DNA of 36,257 bases from an uncultured Faecalibacterium sp. (GCA_934524985.1 CAKSYT010000017.1:1-36257); one strand, 5' to 3'; shown: positions 1 to 7,574, numbered from the stretch's first letter. The notes: generated by a model from the sequence alone, not told the origin. Made by a program: numbers and translations.

Positions 1-462
1 AACTACGACCTGATCAGCCAGAGCTACACCGAGGGCACACAGAGCGCTTTCCTTGTCGGCATCCTTGCGGTATTCGGAGTCCTTCTGGGGTGTGCGCTGC
101 TGGTGGTTTTGAATCTTTCGGCTTATGAAGTCCAGCAGCAGCGGCTGTCGCTTCTCCTGACGCTGGGTGTTTCCCCGAAAAAACTGGTGCTGTCCTATGC
201 AAAGCTGCTGCTCCCGGTCATCGTTGGGACGACGCTGCTTGTGAACATCGTTGTCTATGCGGCAGTTTCGCGTATCGTTCCGATCCAGAGCATTCTCGAC
301 CTGATCCGTATCCATACAAGCGGACGGGTGTATGCGTTCCATAAACCTGTGGGAAGTCAGATCATGGTCAGCATTCTGCTGATGGTGTTTTGGCTGTCCG
401 CAGCATTACTGCCGATCTTCTCTTTTATTCGTAAAAAAGCATCCAAGGGGGATATCTTATGA
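1..462 (+). CDS. ABC transporter permease, FtsX/MacB-like, C-terminal part (5' end outside window)
   Basis: The reading frame is open from the first base, so only the last 153 residues of a membrane protein are present. Two hydrophobic stretches are visible (about residues 17-37 and 66-80 of the fragment), then a final one near the end (about 121-145), followed by a basic cytoplasmic tail ([11 protein letters not shown]). The segment after the first span (SAYEVQQQRLSLLLTLGVSP) resembles the FtsX-type cytoplasmic coupling region, where these permeases contact their ATPase (family knowledge). The stop overlaps the next gene's start by four bases (ATGA), so the two are almost certainly translationally coupled. 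The substrate cannot be told from this fragment. MacB-type exporters of this kind often handle peptides or antimicrobials, but that is inference. Confidence 0.8.
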   Translation, partial: NYDLISQSYTEGTQSAFLVGILAVFGVLLGCALLVVLNLSAYEVQQQRLSLLLTLGVSPKKLVLSYAKLLLPVIVGTTLLVNIVVYAAVSRIVPIQSILDLIRIHTSGRVYAFHKPVGSQIMVSILLMVFWLSAALLPIFSFIRKKASKGDIL

Positions 463-1169
463 AAGATAAAATTCTGGAAGCAGTGCAGATCTCCAAAACC
501 TACGGGGAAGGAGAAAGCGCTGTTCACGCCCTCAGAAATAGCGACCTGACCCTTGAAAACGGTACATTTGCGTCCATCATCGGTTCCAGCGGCAGCGGAA
601 AATCCACGCTCCTGAAAATTCTGGGAGGACTTTTGCCGCCCACCACCGGTAAGGTGCTGCTGGATGGTCAGGACATTTATGCGATGAATGCGGAGCAGCT
701 GGCACAGGTGCGGCGGCAAAAGATCGGCTTTATTTTTCAGGATTTCCGCCTGTTCCCGGAGTACACGGTGCAGGATAATATTCTGATCCCGTTTTATCTG
801 GACCATAGAGCACCGGATGAACAGATGCTCCATAAGCTGACCGGGATCTTGGGTATTGCGGGCAAACTGCATTCCCGCCCTGCGCAGCTTTCCGGCGGAC
901 AGCAGCAGCGTGTGGCAATCGCCCGTGCACTCATCGCAAAACCCCGCATCGTTTTCGCAGACGAGCCTACCGGAAATCTGGATACGCGGACGGGCGAGGA
1001 TACGATGCGGCTGTTGATGGAATGTGCTGCGGAGTTCGGGCAAACGCTTATCGTTGTTACGCACAACCCGGAAATTGCGCAGAAGGCGCAGCAAGTCATT
1101 CGGATCGAGGATGGGCAGATCCTGAAAGGAGAAGCGCAACATGAAAAAGGGAATTTGGATACGCAATAA
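459..1169 (+). CDS. ABC transporter ATP-binding protein, MacB/LolD-like
   Basis: This 236-residue protein is a complete ABC ATPase. Walker A is at residues 42-50 (GSSGSGKST), the Q-loop at Q94, the signature LSGGQ at 144-148, Walker B at 164-170 (IVFADEP) and the H-loop at H202. The sequence TGNLD after Walker B is typical of MacB/LolD-type ATPases that pair with FtsX-like permeases. It would hydrolyse ATP to drive the permease encoded just upstream, with which it shares an ATGA overlap. Its last 10 codons overlap the start of a small downstream gene. About 75 bases at its 3' end are repeated near 1524-1600, which suggests a past duplication of this locus. Confidence 0.93.
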   Translation: MKDKILEAVQISKTYGEGESAVHALRNSDLTLENGTFASIIGSSGSGKSTLLKILGGLLPPTTGKVLLDGQDIYAMNAEQLAQVRRQKIGFIFQDFRLFPEYTVQDNILIPFYLDHRAPDEQMLHKLTGILGIAGKLHSRPAQLSGGQQQRVAIARALIAKPRIVFADEPTGNLDTRTGEDTMRLLMECAAEFGQTLIVVTHNPEIAQKAQQVIRIEDGQILKGEAQHEKGNLDTQ

Positions 1170-1518
1170 AATCGTCCCCTACTACTTAAAAGGAGCCAAG
1201 CTTGCATTGGCTATGTTGCTAACTGAAAAAACATTGTCGGCATCCCAGATTGTAACGGTCATTTCGGAAAAAGGGATAAAATGTGACCGAAAAGAACTTG
1301 GAAAGATGCTGGCAAGTCTGGAACGGATGGGTGTAGTCACCTTAACAGATGGAGCCTATTCGTGTAGCACCAAGAAACTGAAAAACTGTCCGGTTGCATA
1401 TTCTGAGGATCAGCTGATCGATTTAATTGGCATGACGCAGGGCACCGTAAACGGCAAAGCATTTTATAGTGCAACACCGCCAATGAGCGTCAGTTCTCGT
1501 GGGAATAGCGGCGTATAA
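1141..1518 (+). CDS. small winged-helix-like hypothetical protein, possibly truncated
   Basis: This 125-residue protein starts inside the 3' end of the ATPase gene. The start has a good ribosome site (AAAGGAG) nine bases upstream. Residues about 20-75 (starting [14 protein letters not shown], then [17 protein letters not shown] and LERMGVVTL) look like a winged-helix fold, with helix-turn-helix spacing followed by a short beta hairpin. It could be a small DNA-binding regulator of the transporter, but no named family was recognised. The last 25 residues are low in hydrophobic content and run up to the point where the duplicated ATPase tail begins. The original C-terminus may therefore have been lost at a recombination junction. 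Confidence 0.5.
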   Translation: MKKGIWIRNKIVPYYLKGAKLALAMLLTEKTLSASQIVTVISEKGIKCDRKELGKMLASLERMGVVTLTDGAYSCSTKKLKNCPVAYSEDQLIDLIGMTQGTVNGKAFYSATPPMSVSSRGNSGV

Positions 1519-1523
1519 AGGAA

Positions 1524-1603
1524 AATCATTCAAATTGAAGATGGGCAGATCCTGAAAGGAGAAGCGCAACATGAAAAAAGGAATTTGGATACAAAACAAG
1601 ATT
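1524..1603 (+). pseudogene. remnant of a second ABC ATPase 3' end
   Basis: Read in the ATPase frame this stretch gives [20 protein letters not shown] followed by LDTK. That is nearly identical to the ATPase C-terminus encoded at 1097-1169 ([20 protein letters not shown], then LDTQ). The nucleotide match includes the ribosome site and the start of the overlapping small gene. No other part of a second ATPase is present, so this is a leftover of a tandem duplication or a recombination scar. Confidence 0.65.
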
Positions 1604-1702
1604 TTCATCTATGATGATTTTGTTTTATCGCAAGACAAGAAGCCCATGCCAACACCTTTGTTTGCTATAATAAGTCCTACTCTCTCCACTTTATTGCCAT
1701 AA
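1571..1702 (+). CDS. short ORF, truncated paralogue of the small gene at 1141
   Basis: This 43-codon frame begins MKKGIWIQNKI, matching [11 protein letters not shown] at the start of the gene at 1141, and keeps the same AAAGGAG ribosome site. After residue 11 the sequences diverge and the frame ends at TAA. It is probably a broken copy created with the duplicated ATPase tail rather than a functional gene. Confidence 0.3.
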   Translation: MKKGIWIQNKIFIYDDFVLSQDKKPMPTPLFAIISPTLSTLLP

Positions 1703-1891
1703 ATTTTCCAAAACCCTCTTGACGATTTTCACATACAGTGGTATTTTTCTTGTAAATCCCACTGATTTTGTGGAGTGGCCCGAATCTCTCCACAAGATGT
1801 GGTCGTGTTCGCTCTGAACACAGCCGCAGAAAGTGGTTGGTTATCACCGTGAGACCCACCACTTCAGTGAGGAAAAGTCCACGAAAGAATT

Positions 1892-1976
1892 TACCGCCCC
1901 GCAACACACCCGATTCATTTTGCCGCTTACTTCGCCCGACAAAATCATCGCTGCGCTGCGTGGGCGGTATTTTTTT
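1892..1976 (+). terminator. terminator-like structure with a long loop
   Basis: TACCGCCC at 1892-1899 pairs perfectly with GGGCGGTA at 1962-1969, immediately followed by seven T residues. The loop of about 62 bases is unusually long. A possible promoter (TTGACG, 17 bases, TATTTT) lies upstream at 1719-1747, so the pair could bound a small RNA of about 220 bases. This is inference. Confidence 0.3.
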
Positions 1977-2028
1977 ACAAATAGAACCTTATGTGGTTGT
2001 GCGTTTCTCTAAAATTTATTTTAAGTTG

Positions 2029-2057
2029 TTGACTATACAACTTCAAAGTGTTATTCT
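2029..2057 (+). promoter_or_regulatory. sigma-A-type promoter, likely of the mobilization operon
   Basis: TTGACT (2029-2034) and TATTCT (2052-2057) are separated by exactly 17 bases. It is the best promoter upstream of mobC and would give a leader of about 490 bases. Confidence 0.55.
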
Positions 2058-2468
2058 TGTGCTTGAAAGAAGCAGAACGTAGTGTCCGCACTGCGCCCAG
2101 CTTTCTTCATACTGTACCTTGAATCCTACATAAGCCGTCTGAACGTGATACCGTGCCACGACCTCACACTTTCCGTGAGCGAGCCGGACAACGCCGCTGC
2201 ACAAACAGGGGCAGGAACTTCGTTCGGAGCAAACGGCGATCAACATACACGAGCAGCGGAACTCTCTACTTATTTTTTGCGTCTTAACAATTCGGAAACA
2301 TTTGTTGAAAATGCGTTTTGAGCGCAGCGGTAGAGGGCAAGAACCGTCCCGTGGCCACAAATTTTCAATTCTTGAAAATTTTCTGTCCATTCGGGACTTC
2401 ACTTCTGCAATGCGTCTGCATTTCCGAAGTGATCTTGTTGGGGCGTGCCTGCCCCAAACCCTGCTCAT

Positions 2469-2534
2469 CATTCGTGCCTAGCGGCACGAATGGAACGGCG
2501 TGTCGTGCTTTACATAACTTCACCGAGGAGTTAT
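2469..2534 (+). other. candidate oriT region with two inverted repeats
   Basis: CATTCGTGCC (2469-2478) and GGCACGAATG (2483-2492) form a perfect 10-base inverted repeat with a 4-base loop. A second one follows, ATAACT (2514-2519) with AGTTAT (2529-2534). Both sit directly upstream of a MobC-like gene and a relaxase, the usual place for a transfer origin. No nick-site consensus could be assigned, so this rests on position and symmetry only. Confidence 0.4.
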
Positions 2535-2553
2535 CGAACAGACAGGAGGTACA

Positions 2554-2988
2554 ATGACCAAAACGAATGTTCAACTGACCCCTAGCAATTCCCAGCACCA
2601 CGACACGCCGAACAACAAAACGCACGTCATCAAGTTCCGTGTGACAGCGGAGGAAAAAACGTCACTGGAACTCACTTGCAAACTCCTGAATCTCTCCCTC
2701 TCCACTTTTATCCGCCGTGCCATCCACAACGTCAAGATCGAGAAAACGGTCATCGTTGCAGACGGTGGCGAAGAAACCCTGACCACTGTTTCCACCCTGC
2801 TTGCCCAGTGCAGCAAGGTGGGCACCAACCTCAACCAGCTTGCAAGGCACTTCAATTCCGGCGGTGCAGACACCGAGCAGATACGAGCGAAAATCCTTGA
2901 CGAACTTGCAGACCTGACCGCATTTCGGCTGAACGCCGAGAAAGTTTTGGGTGAACTGTATGGCAACGCTCAAGCATATAAGCTCTAA
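2554..2988 (+). CDS. MobC-like relaxosome accessory protein
   Basis: This 144-residue protein starts at an ATG five bases after AGGAGG. Residues about 28-65 (KFRVTAEEKTSLEL, then LNLSLSTFIRRAI) fit a ribbon-helix-helix DNA-binding segment. The C-terminal half carries VGTNLNQLARHFNSGG (about 92-107), characteristic of MobC-type mobilization proteins. In known systems such proteins bind the transfer origin and help the relaxase open the strands (family knowledge). The relaxase gene overlaps or nearly overlaps its 3' end, which fits an operon and a relaxosome partnership. Confidence 0.85.
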   Translation: MTKTNVQLTPSNSQHHDTPNNKTHVIKFRVTAEEKTSLELTCKLLNLSLSTFIRRAIHNVKIEKTVIVADGGEETLTTVSTLLAQCSKVGTNLNQLARHFNSGGADTEQIRAKILDELADLTAFRLNAEKVLGELYGNAQAYKL

Positions 2989-4495
2989 AAACTCGGACTA
3001 CTCCGCCATTGAAGCCTATCTTGTTTACCAGCACGATGCGTTCACCGGGAAGCAACTTCTGGATGAACAGGGCAAGCCGAAGCTGCGGGAATCCTACCTG
3101 CTCGACACCCTTGAGTGTGGCGATTTCTCGTTTGCAACAGCCTGCCTGCTGGCAAACCGCAAGTATGGTAAGAACACTCAGTGCGATGATATTAAGAGCC
3201 ATCAATATATCATCAGCTTTGACCCGCGCGATGCAGCCGACAACGGCTTGACCATGGAAAAGGCACAGGCACTTGGCCTGAAGTTTTGTTCTGAAAATTT
3301 TCCCGGTCATCCCGCCATCGTCTGCACTCACCCCGATGGGCATAACCATTCGGGAAACATCCATGTCCACATCGTGATCGGCAGCGTCCGAACACGAGAG
3401 GTGGAGCGCAAGCCCTATATGCAGAAGCCCCGCGACTGGCTAGAGGGCATGAAGCACTCCAGCACAGCCCAGACCATGCGGCACTTGCGTGTCGAGGTCA
3501 TGGAGCTGTGCGAAGGTGCCGGACTGTACCAGATTGATTTGCTCAACGGCTCGAAAGAGCGTGTGAGCGAAGCTGAGTATTGGGCAAGACGGCGCGGCCA
3601 GATGAAACTTGACCGCGAGAACGCATCCTTTACCGCGGCTGGACAGCAGCCCAAGCAGAAGAAGTTTCAAACCGTGAAAGACACTTTACGGAAACAGATT
3701 TCTTCGGTGCTGTATCGCGCTGTGAGTTTTGAGGATTTTTCCGATAGGCTCATGCAGCAGTATGGTATTGCCGTCAAGGAAAGCCGTGGGCGGCTCAGCT
3801 ATCTGCCCGCTGGCAGAATGAAGTTCATCCGAGCGAAATATCTCGGGGACAAGTTCGATAAGACGGCAGTGTTTGCCACGTTGCAGGCAAACGCCGAACG
3901 CAAACCCAAGGCGCAGTTCAAGCAGGATACCATCGGGAAATTGATCGACATCCAGTCGAGGATGACCGAGGGCAAAGGCATCGGCTATAAGCGTTGGCTC
4001 ACGAAACACAATCTCAAAGTTATGGCACAGACTGTGAAGTTTCTGCAGGAAAAGGGCTTGACCGACGAGGACGCCCTGAACCAGCGCATCGCTGAACTGG
4101 AAACCAAGTATCACGACGCACTGGCGGTGGTGAAAGACCTTGAAGGTCGCATGAAGGCCAACAAAGAGCTGCGCTATCATGTCGCAGTCTACACCAGCAC
4201 CAAGAGCATCGCCCAGCAGTTAAAAACCGCCAAGCGACCCGCAGTCTTTGAGGAGCAGCATCGTGCAGAGCTGACAGCACACCGGGCGGCAGCAGCCTAT
4301 TTCAAGGCAAACGACCTTACCAAGCTGCCTAGCCCGAAAAAGCTGGAGGGCGAGTATGCGCAGCTTGCCTCCGAAAAGGCGAAGTTCTATGAGCAGTACA
4401 AGGAAGCCAAAGAGGAATTGCTCAAGCTGAAAACCGCAAAGCAGAATGTTGCGTCCTATTTCCGGGAGGAAGAACAGACGCAGCAGGAGAGATAA
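2960..4495 (+). CDS. relaxase (MobA/VirD2-type mobilization nuclease)
   Basis: This protein of about 511 residues would nick and covalently hold DNA at the transfer origin. The metal-binding histidine cluster is visible near residues 113-129 (HPDGHNHSGNIHVHIVIG), the three-histidine motif of the MOB_P/MobA superfamily. The N-terminal stretch (ISSKNSDYSAIEAYLVYQH) contains the tyrosines from which the catalytic one would come. The C-terminal third is helical and charged (about 370-510), probably coiled coil. The ATG at 2960 is preferred because GGGTGA lies five bases upstream; an in-frame GTG at 2951 is possible. Either start lies inside the mobC 3' end, indicating translational coupling. No type IV coupling protein follows, so the element would need helper transfer functions. 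Confidence 0.9.
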   Translation: MATLKHISSKNSDYSAIEAYLVYQHDAFTGKQLLDEQGKPKLRESYLLDTLECGDFSFATACLLANRKYGKNTQCDDIKSHQYIISFDPRDAADNGLTMEKAQALGLKFCSENFPGHPAIVCTHPDGHNHSGNIHVHIVIGSVRTREVERKPYMQKPRDWLEGMKHSSTAQTMRHLRVEVMELCEGAGLYQIDLLNGSKERVSEAEYWARRRGQMKLDRENASFTAAGQQPKQKKFQTVKDTLRKQISSVLYRAVSFEDFSDRLMQQYGIAVKESRGRLSYLPAGRMKFIRAKYLGDKFDKTAVFATLQANAERKPKAQFKQDTIGKLIDIQSRMTEGKGIGYKRWLTKHNLKVMAQTVKFLQEKGLTDEDALNQRIAELETKYHDALAVVKDLEGRMKANKELRYHVAVYTSTKSIAQQLKTAKRPAVFEEQHRAELTAHRAAAAYFKANDLTKLPSPKKLEGEYAQLASEKAKFYEQYKEAKEELLKLKTAKQNVASYFREEEQTQQER

Positions 4496-4507
4496 AGGAG
4501 TGTGCGT

Positions 4508-5473
4508 ATGATCAATCTGAAAATTGACCCGGAGTTCCAGTCCCAGATTCCCCCTCTGACCGATGATGAATTCAAGCAGCTTGAAGAAAATATCTTGAAA
4601 GAGGGCAAGCTGCTCTCTCCTTTGATCGTGTGGAATAATACACTTGTTGATGGCCACAACCGTTATGCCATTCTCCAGAAGCATCCTGAGGTTTATTTTT
4701 CCACTATGCCGCTCCGATTTGAGAACCGCGAAGAAGCCATTGCGTGGATTTGCCGGAATCAGTTGGGACGGCGAAACCTGAGCCCCGAACAGAAACGCTA
4801 TCTGCTTGGGAAACAGTATGAAGCTGAAAAGAAAGCTGCAAAAATCTTTCGGGGTAATCAGTACACTTTAGCAAAGAAAAGTGGTGGTGATCACGGTGAT
4901 AACCACCACTCTAGAAAGAAAACCTGTGACCGGATCGCAGAGGAAAACGGTGTCAGCCGTGCCTCCGTTCTCCGCGCCAGCCACTATACACGAGGCATCG
5001 ACATCGCAGACAACCTCTCTCCCGGCATCAAGCAGAAAGTCTTTTCCGGCGAGGTGAAGTTTACCAACGAAGAAATGTCCAAACTCGTGCAGGCAAGTGC
5101 CGAGCATCGTTCAGATATCCTTGCTCAAATCCTGCATCCAGAGGCATTGGAAGTGTTGGAATCTGCCAGCGCAGAATTTGAACCTGAAAAAGCAGAATCT
5201 GTTCCCATGCCCACACCACAAACAGAAGAATTCCGGCGCTATCATGTACCGGACGAGTTTATGAAGGTTTACAAATCCTTGAGCCGTGCGACCGAAATGA
5301 TGAAAAACTCATGGAAGAAAACGCTCAAAAACAATCCCAGCTATTTCACTGACCCGGAAAAACAAAAGGTTCTCCGCTTCGCAATGCAGAGGCCTGCTAA
5401 CTACCTGACTGAAATCGAAACCTATCTGGAAAAGGCTCTTGCAGAAGCCCTTGAAGAAGAAAAGACCGCATAA
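4508..5473 (+). CDS. ParB-like N-terminal domain protein of a mobile element
   Basis: This 321-residue protein starts at ATG 4508, seven bases after AAGGAG that overlaps the end of the relaxase gene. A closer GTG at 4502 lacks spacing. Residues about 13-70 form a ParB-type domain, with IPPLTDDEFKQLEENI, then LLSPLIVWNNTLVDGHNRY containing the DGHNRY motif. A putative helix-turn-helix follows at about 140-155 (CDRIAEENGVSRASVLRASH). The C-terminal part is acidic and helical. Such proteins in conjugative and mobilizable elements are thought to regulate or stabilise the element (inference). The frame continues open for 48 codons beyond the TAA and ends at a TGA that overlaps the next start, so the present C-terminus may result from a nonsense mutation. 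Confidence 0.8.
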   Translation: MINLKIDPEFQSQIPPLTDDEFKQLEENILKEGKLLSPLIVWNNTLVDGHNRYAILQKHPEVYFSTMPLRFENREEAIAWICRNQLGRRNLSPEQKRYLLGKQYEAEKKAAKIFRGNQYTLAKKSGGDHGDNHHSRKKTCDRIAEENGVSRASVLRASHYTRGIDIADNLSPGIKQKVFSGEVKFTNEEMSKLVQASAEHRSDILAQILHPEALEVLESASAEFEPEKAESVPMPTPQTEEFRRYHVPDEFMKVYKSLSRATEMMKNSWKKTLKNNPSYFTDPEKQKVLRFAMQRPANYLTEIETYLEKALAEALEEEKTA

Positions 5474-5616
5474 CAGCAGACACCTGTAAGCCATCAACGA
5501 GCCCCCAGCCGCAAGAGCAGGGCAGAAAGCATCCGCGCCCTTGCGCCTGATAAAAAATGGAACTTTGATTTTCTCGCCCGGCTTTGCCACGGTGGGACGA
5601 TCAAAGGAGCGTGCGT

Positions 5617-5898
5617 TTGAACAAAAAGAAGAAGTCCACAAACACTTCCCCTTATCCCGATGAAGCCATCGAACGTCTGGCACGGGCATTCTACCCGGCC
5701 ATCCTTGCCTGCTGGAACAGTGAGAAAGGCCAACGGGAGTTTGCCGCGTGGCAGGCGGAACAGGCTCATATTGCAACCAAAGAAAAACAGGAAGTTCCCG
5801 TTGGGGAACTCCCTGCCTTACTTATCGTGTGTGGATTTTTCAGGGTGCGTCCGGCAGGGCGCACCTTGTTTTTTTGTGTTTCGTCCTCTAGTTCGTGA
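5617..5898 (+). CDS. small hypothetical mobile-element protein, probably 3'-altered
   Basis: This 93-residue frame starts with TTG seven bases after AAGGAG. The start overlaps a TGA (TTTGA), a coupling arrangement. The N-terminal part (NKKKKSTNTSPYPDEAIERL, then ARAFYP and WNSEKGQREFAAWQAEQ) looks like a genuine small helical protein of a mobilizable element; no function is known to me. From about residue 70 the frame passes through a hairpin terminator and ends in a serine run, which looks accidental. The natural C-terminus was probably replaced where the retron segment joins. Confidence 0.55.
   Translation: MNKKKKSTNTSPYPDEAIERLARAFYPAILACWNSEKGQREFAAWQAEQAHIATKEKQEVPVGELPALLIVCGFFRVRPAGRTLFFCVSSSSS
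5844..5876 (+). terminator. intrinsic terminator of the mobilization operon
   Basis: GGTGCG (5844-5849) pairs with CGCACC (5860-5865), followed by TTGTTTTTTTG. It lies inside the 3' part of the preceding small frame, which supports the view that this frame's end is not native. Confidence 0.7.
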
Positions 5899-6014
5899 TT
5901 TCCAGACATGTTATTCATATATTTTATCGTCTCACGATGGCTCACTACGTAGATTAAGTCCACACATGCCAGAAAATCAGATTCAATTTACCAGAAGAAC
6001 AATACATTGAACAC

Positions 6015-6998
6015 TTACTTGGATGGATTTTCAAATGCAAATCTTTTGATGTTTGGGAAAATCGACTTATCAATTTGCTGCGCCGATGTTACTAGGCCTC
6101 GCAATCGCTGGCGACTTTCCTGATCCATTGGATTTTTGCGCAAATGCTCAAATTCCAATATGATTTTATGTTGCAATGAATTTTTGACAATCATATTTTC
6201 ATTGCAGTCGATGACAACACCCGTTACTAATTTTGGATATCCCTTTGAGTAACCTTTTACTTTGTTATGGGATAGTTTATATCTGTACTTCTTAATGATT
6301 GATTTGACAGAGTTCCTAAAATGTGAAGATATCTTATGTTCGCTTGAAAATACCATATCATCCACATATACAGTCATTACCATATCATTTTTAGCAGATA
6401 GCGTATGCAGTTCATCAAACATCTTATGATTGACAAGATAGGATAATATCTGACTGGTTGGTGCTCCTGAAATCAAATGATTGTAGCAATGCACACCTTT
6501 TTGACCTAAAAAGTCATAGACTTCTGTGAGTTCTTCTTTTGGAAATCTTTCAAGGCTAACTGTTGTTAAATTGGTCAGCACTTCTGAAACATCCGGAGAA
6601 CAACACAATTCGTTATTAAAAAATTGATAAACATCCTCTCGACTGATAGATGGAAAAAAAGCTGTCAAATCAGTTTTGTAGAGGTTTCGTTTTCTTCCTC
6701 CAATATGCATACGTGCGTTTTCTGGATAAGATTTTCCCTTTATACCAGAAAAAACATTATCGGGCGTTTGAATTTTGCCCAATAATGTTTTTATCCGTCT
6801 TTGAACAATCTTTAATTCTGCCTGCGGTGCTTCAATAAGACGAGGCTTTTTTGTCTTATCTATATATGGATGGATTTTGGATGTGATATTGGATTGCTTT
6901 AGCATATCATCATTTTTTATTTGAAGGACATACTTAAGCATACGTTTGGAACGAATTCCATATAAAGGGCAATCACTATATTTCAAAAGGTATGACAC
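6015..6998 (-). CDS. retron-type reverse transcriptase
   Basis: This protein of 323-327 residues has the retron reverse transcriptase motifs in order. These are the N-terminal KPRLIEAP segment (51-58), NAxxH as NARMH (94-98), TDLTAFFPSI with the first catalytic aspartate D110, SGAPTSQILSYL (177-188), the catalytic YVDD (211-214) and the VTG motif (258-260). Retron enzymes copy the msd part of a linked RNA into a branched RNA-DNA molecule that works in phage defence (family knowledge). The length is normal and no extra domain is fused. The GTG at 6998 lacks ribosome-site spacing, while a TTG at 6986 lies nine bases after GAGGTG and may be the true start. A small membrane-protein gene ends about 24-36 bases upstream on the same strand, giving an RNA-small protein-RT operon. 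The gene is much more AT-rich than its neighbours, indicating transfer. Confidence 0.93.
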   Translation of the reverse strand: MSYLLKYSDCPLYGIRSKRMLKYVLQIKNDDMLKQSNITSKIHPYIDKTKKPRLIEAPQAELKIVQRRIKTLLGKIQTPDNVFSGIKGKSYPENARMHIGGRKRNLYKTDLTAFFPSISREDVYQFFNNELCCSPDVSEVLTNLTTVSLERFPKEELTEVYDFLGQKGVHCYNHLISGAPTSQILSYLVNHKMFDELHTLSAKNDMVMTVYVDDMVFSSEHKISSHFRNSVKSIIKKYRYKLSHNKVKGYSKGYPKLVTGVVIDCNENMIVKNSLQHKIILEFEHLRKNPMDQESRQRLRGLVTSAQQIDKSIFPNIKRFAFENPSK

Positions 6999-7022
6999 CT
7001 CAATTCTTAAAATATGCTGGTG

Positions 7023-7235
7023 TTAGCTGTTGACTACTTTGCCGATCATCCAACGGACTAAATCGGGAAGCAGTTCAGGGCAGCAATAGGATACAACCAG
7101 TATGGCCGCAATGGAAATCGCTAAGATAACCAAAGCAACAGGGACATGAGAACGAGTCTCATTCGTTGATAGCTTATTGTTGTTGCCGAATATGTTAATA
7201 TTGACAACAACAAAAGGCTTGTCCGTCTTATTCAC
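7023..7235 (-). CDS. 70-residue single-span membrane protein, candidate retron effector
   Basis: The start is GTG at 7235, placed eight bases after a near-perfect AAGGAGG ribosome site at 7244-7250. A longer in-frame start at 7415 would lie inside the predicted retron RNA and has no ribosome site. The N-terminal 30 residues are polar with a beta-prone stretch (PFVVVNINIFGNNNKL). Residues about 31-50 (VPVALVILAISIAAILVVSY) form one clear transmembrane helix, followed by CCPELLPDLVRWMIGKVV, which could be an amphipathic helix. Known retrons encode an effector beside the RT, and some effectors act on membranes (family knowledge, for example the two-span protein of retron Ec48). This one is far smaller and matches no family I recognise. 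A membrane-active toxin role is inference from the context and the small size. Confidence 0.75.
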   Translation of the reverse strand: MNKTDKPFVVVNINIFGNNNKLSTNETRSHVPVALVILAISIAAILVVSYCCPELLPDLVRWMIGKVVNS

Positions 7236-7359
7236 GAAATTCACCTCCTTGTTATTATTGGCCCCCAAATAAATGAGGGGACTTCCCGTCCTCAAATAAC
7301 AAAGAGATGCGATAGCCTTATATCCTGAATTCACACCAGCACAAATCCGACTTCCCAAA

Positions 7360-7574
7360 CAATTGCATAGGCTCAGACCAACATTACTTAACACCTTAAC
7401 ATAATTCCATATCACACTGTGACTCGATGCAACGATGTTCTCGTGTTGCAGTGTAGAATGAGGCCGAACCGAGGGAACTCCTACCGGAAAAACACATCCA
7501 TACCCATTGGTACGATGCCGCCTGTCTTTACAGACAAGCCACTCGAAGTCTAATCTGGCTATACATACTAGTAG
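7360..7574 (-). ncRNA. candidate retron msr-msd RNA
   Basis: Transcription from the promoter at 7608-7580 would start near 7573. The RNA can fold as follows: possible a1 TGTATAG (7565-7559); a stem-loop CTTGTCT/AGACAGG (7538-7521) with a GTAA loop; CATC/GATG enclosing TACC/GGTA (about 7517-7495); CCG-GAG/CTC-CGG (about 7487-7465). A long msd-like hairpin follows, with base GGcCTCA (about 7464-7458) pairing TGAGCC (7375-7370). Inside it are ACAC/GTGT and TGCAAC (7450-7445) with GTTGCA (7433-7428). Possible a2 CTATGCA (7370-7364) pairs with a1 with one G-U. An AGC sits right at the a1 end, as expected for the branching guanosine. The fold was done by eye, so boundaries are uncertain. Confidence 0.6.

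Larger units (their letters stand above)
1703..2553. other. gene-free stretch upstream of the mobilization operon
   Basis: No convincing gene was found on either strand over about 850 bases. Short open frames here lack ribosome sites and look like no protein family. The stretch holds a weak promoter, a hairpin (TTGTGGAG at 1768-1775 with CTCCACAA at 1788-1795), a terminator-like structure near 1892-1976, a good promoter at 2029-2057 and inverted repeats before mobC. Long leaders of this sort commonly carry the transfer origin and regulatory sites of mobilizable elements (family knowledge). Confidence 0.6.

Noticed and set aside
1865..1885. Resemblance of GAGGAAAAGTCC to an RNase P RNA motif
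   Set aside because: Only one short motif matches and the other conserved RNase P segments are missing.
2082..2105. GCACTGCGCCC as an RSF1010-like nick site
   Set aside because: It only loosely resembles the known nick region and lies far from the inverted repeats next to mobC.
2043..2471. Minus-strand 142-residue frame in the mobilization leader
   Set aside because: It has no ribosome site and no family resemblance, and it overlaps the promoter and candidate oriT.
7236..7415. N-terminal extension of the small retron protein to a GTG at 7415
   Set aside because: It has no ribosome site and lies in the predicted msd hairpin, while a near-perfect ribosome site supports the start at 7235.
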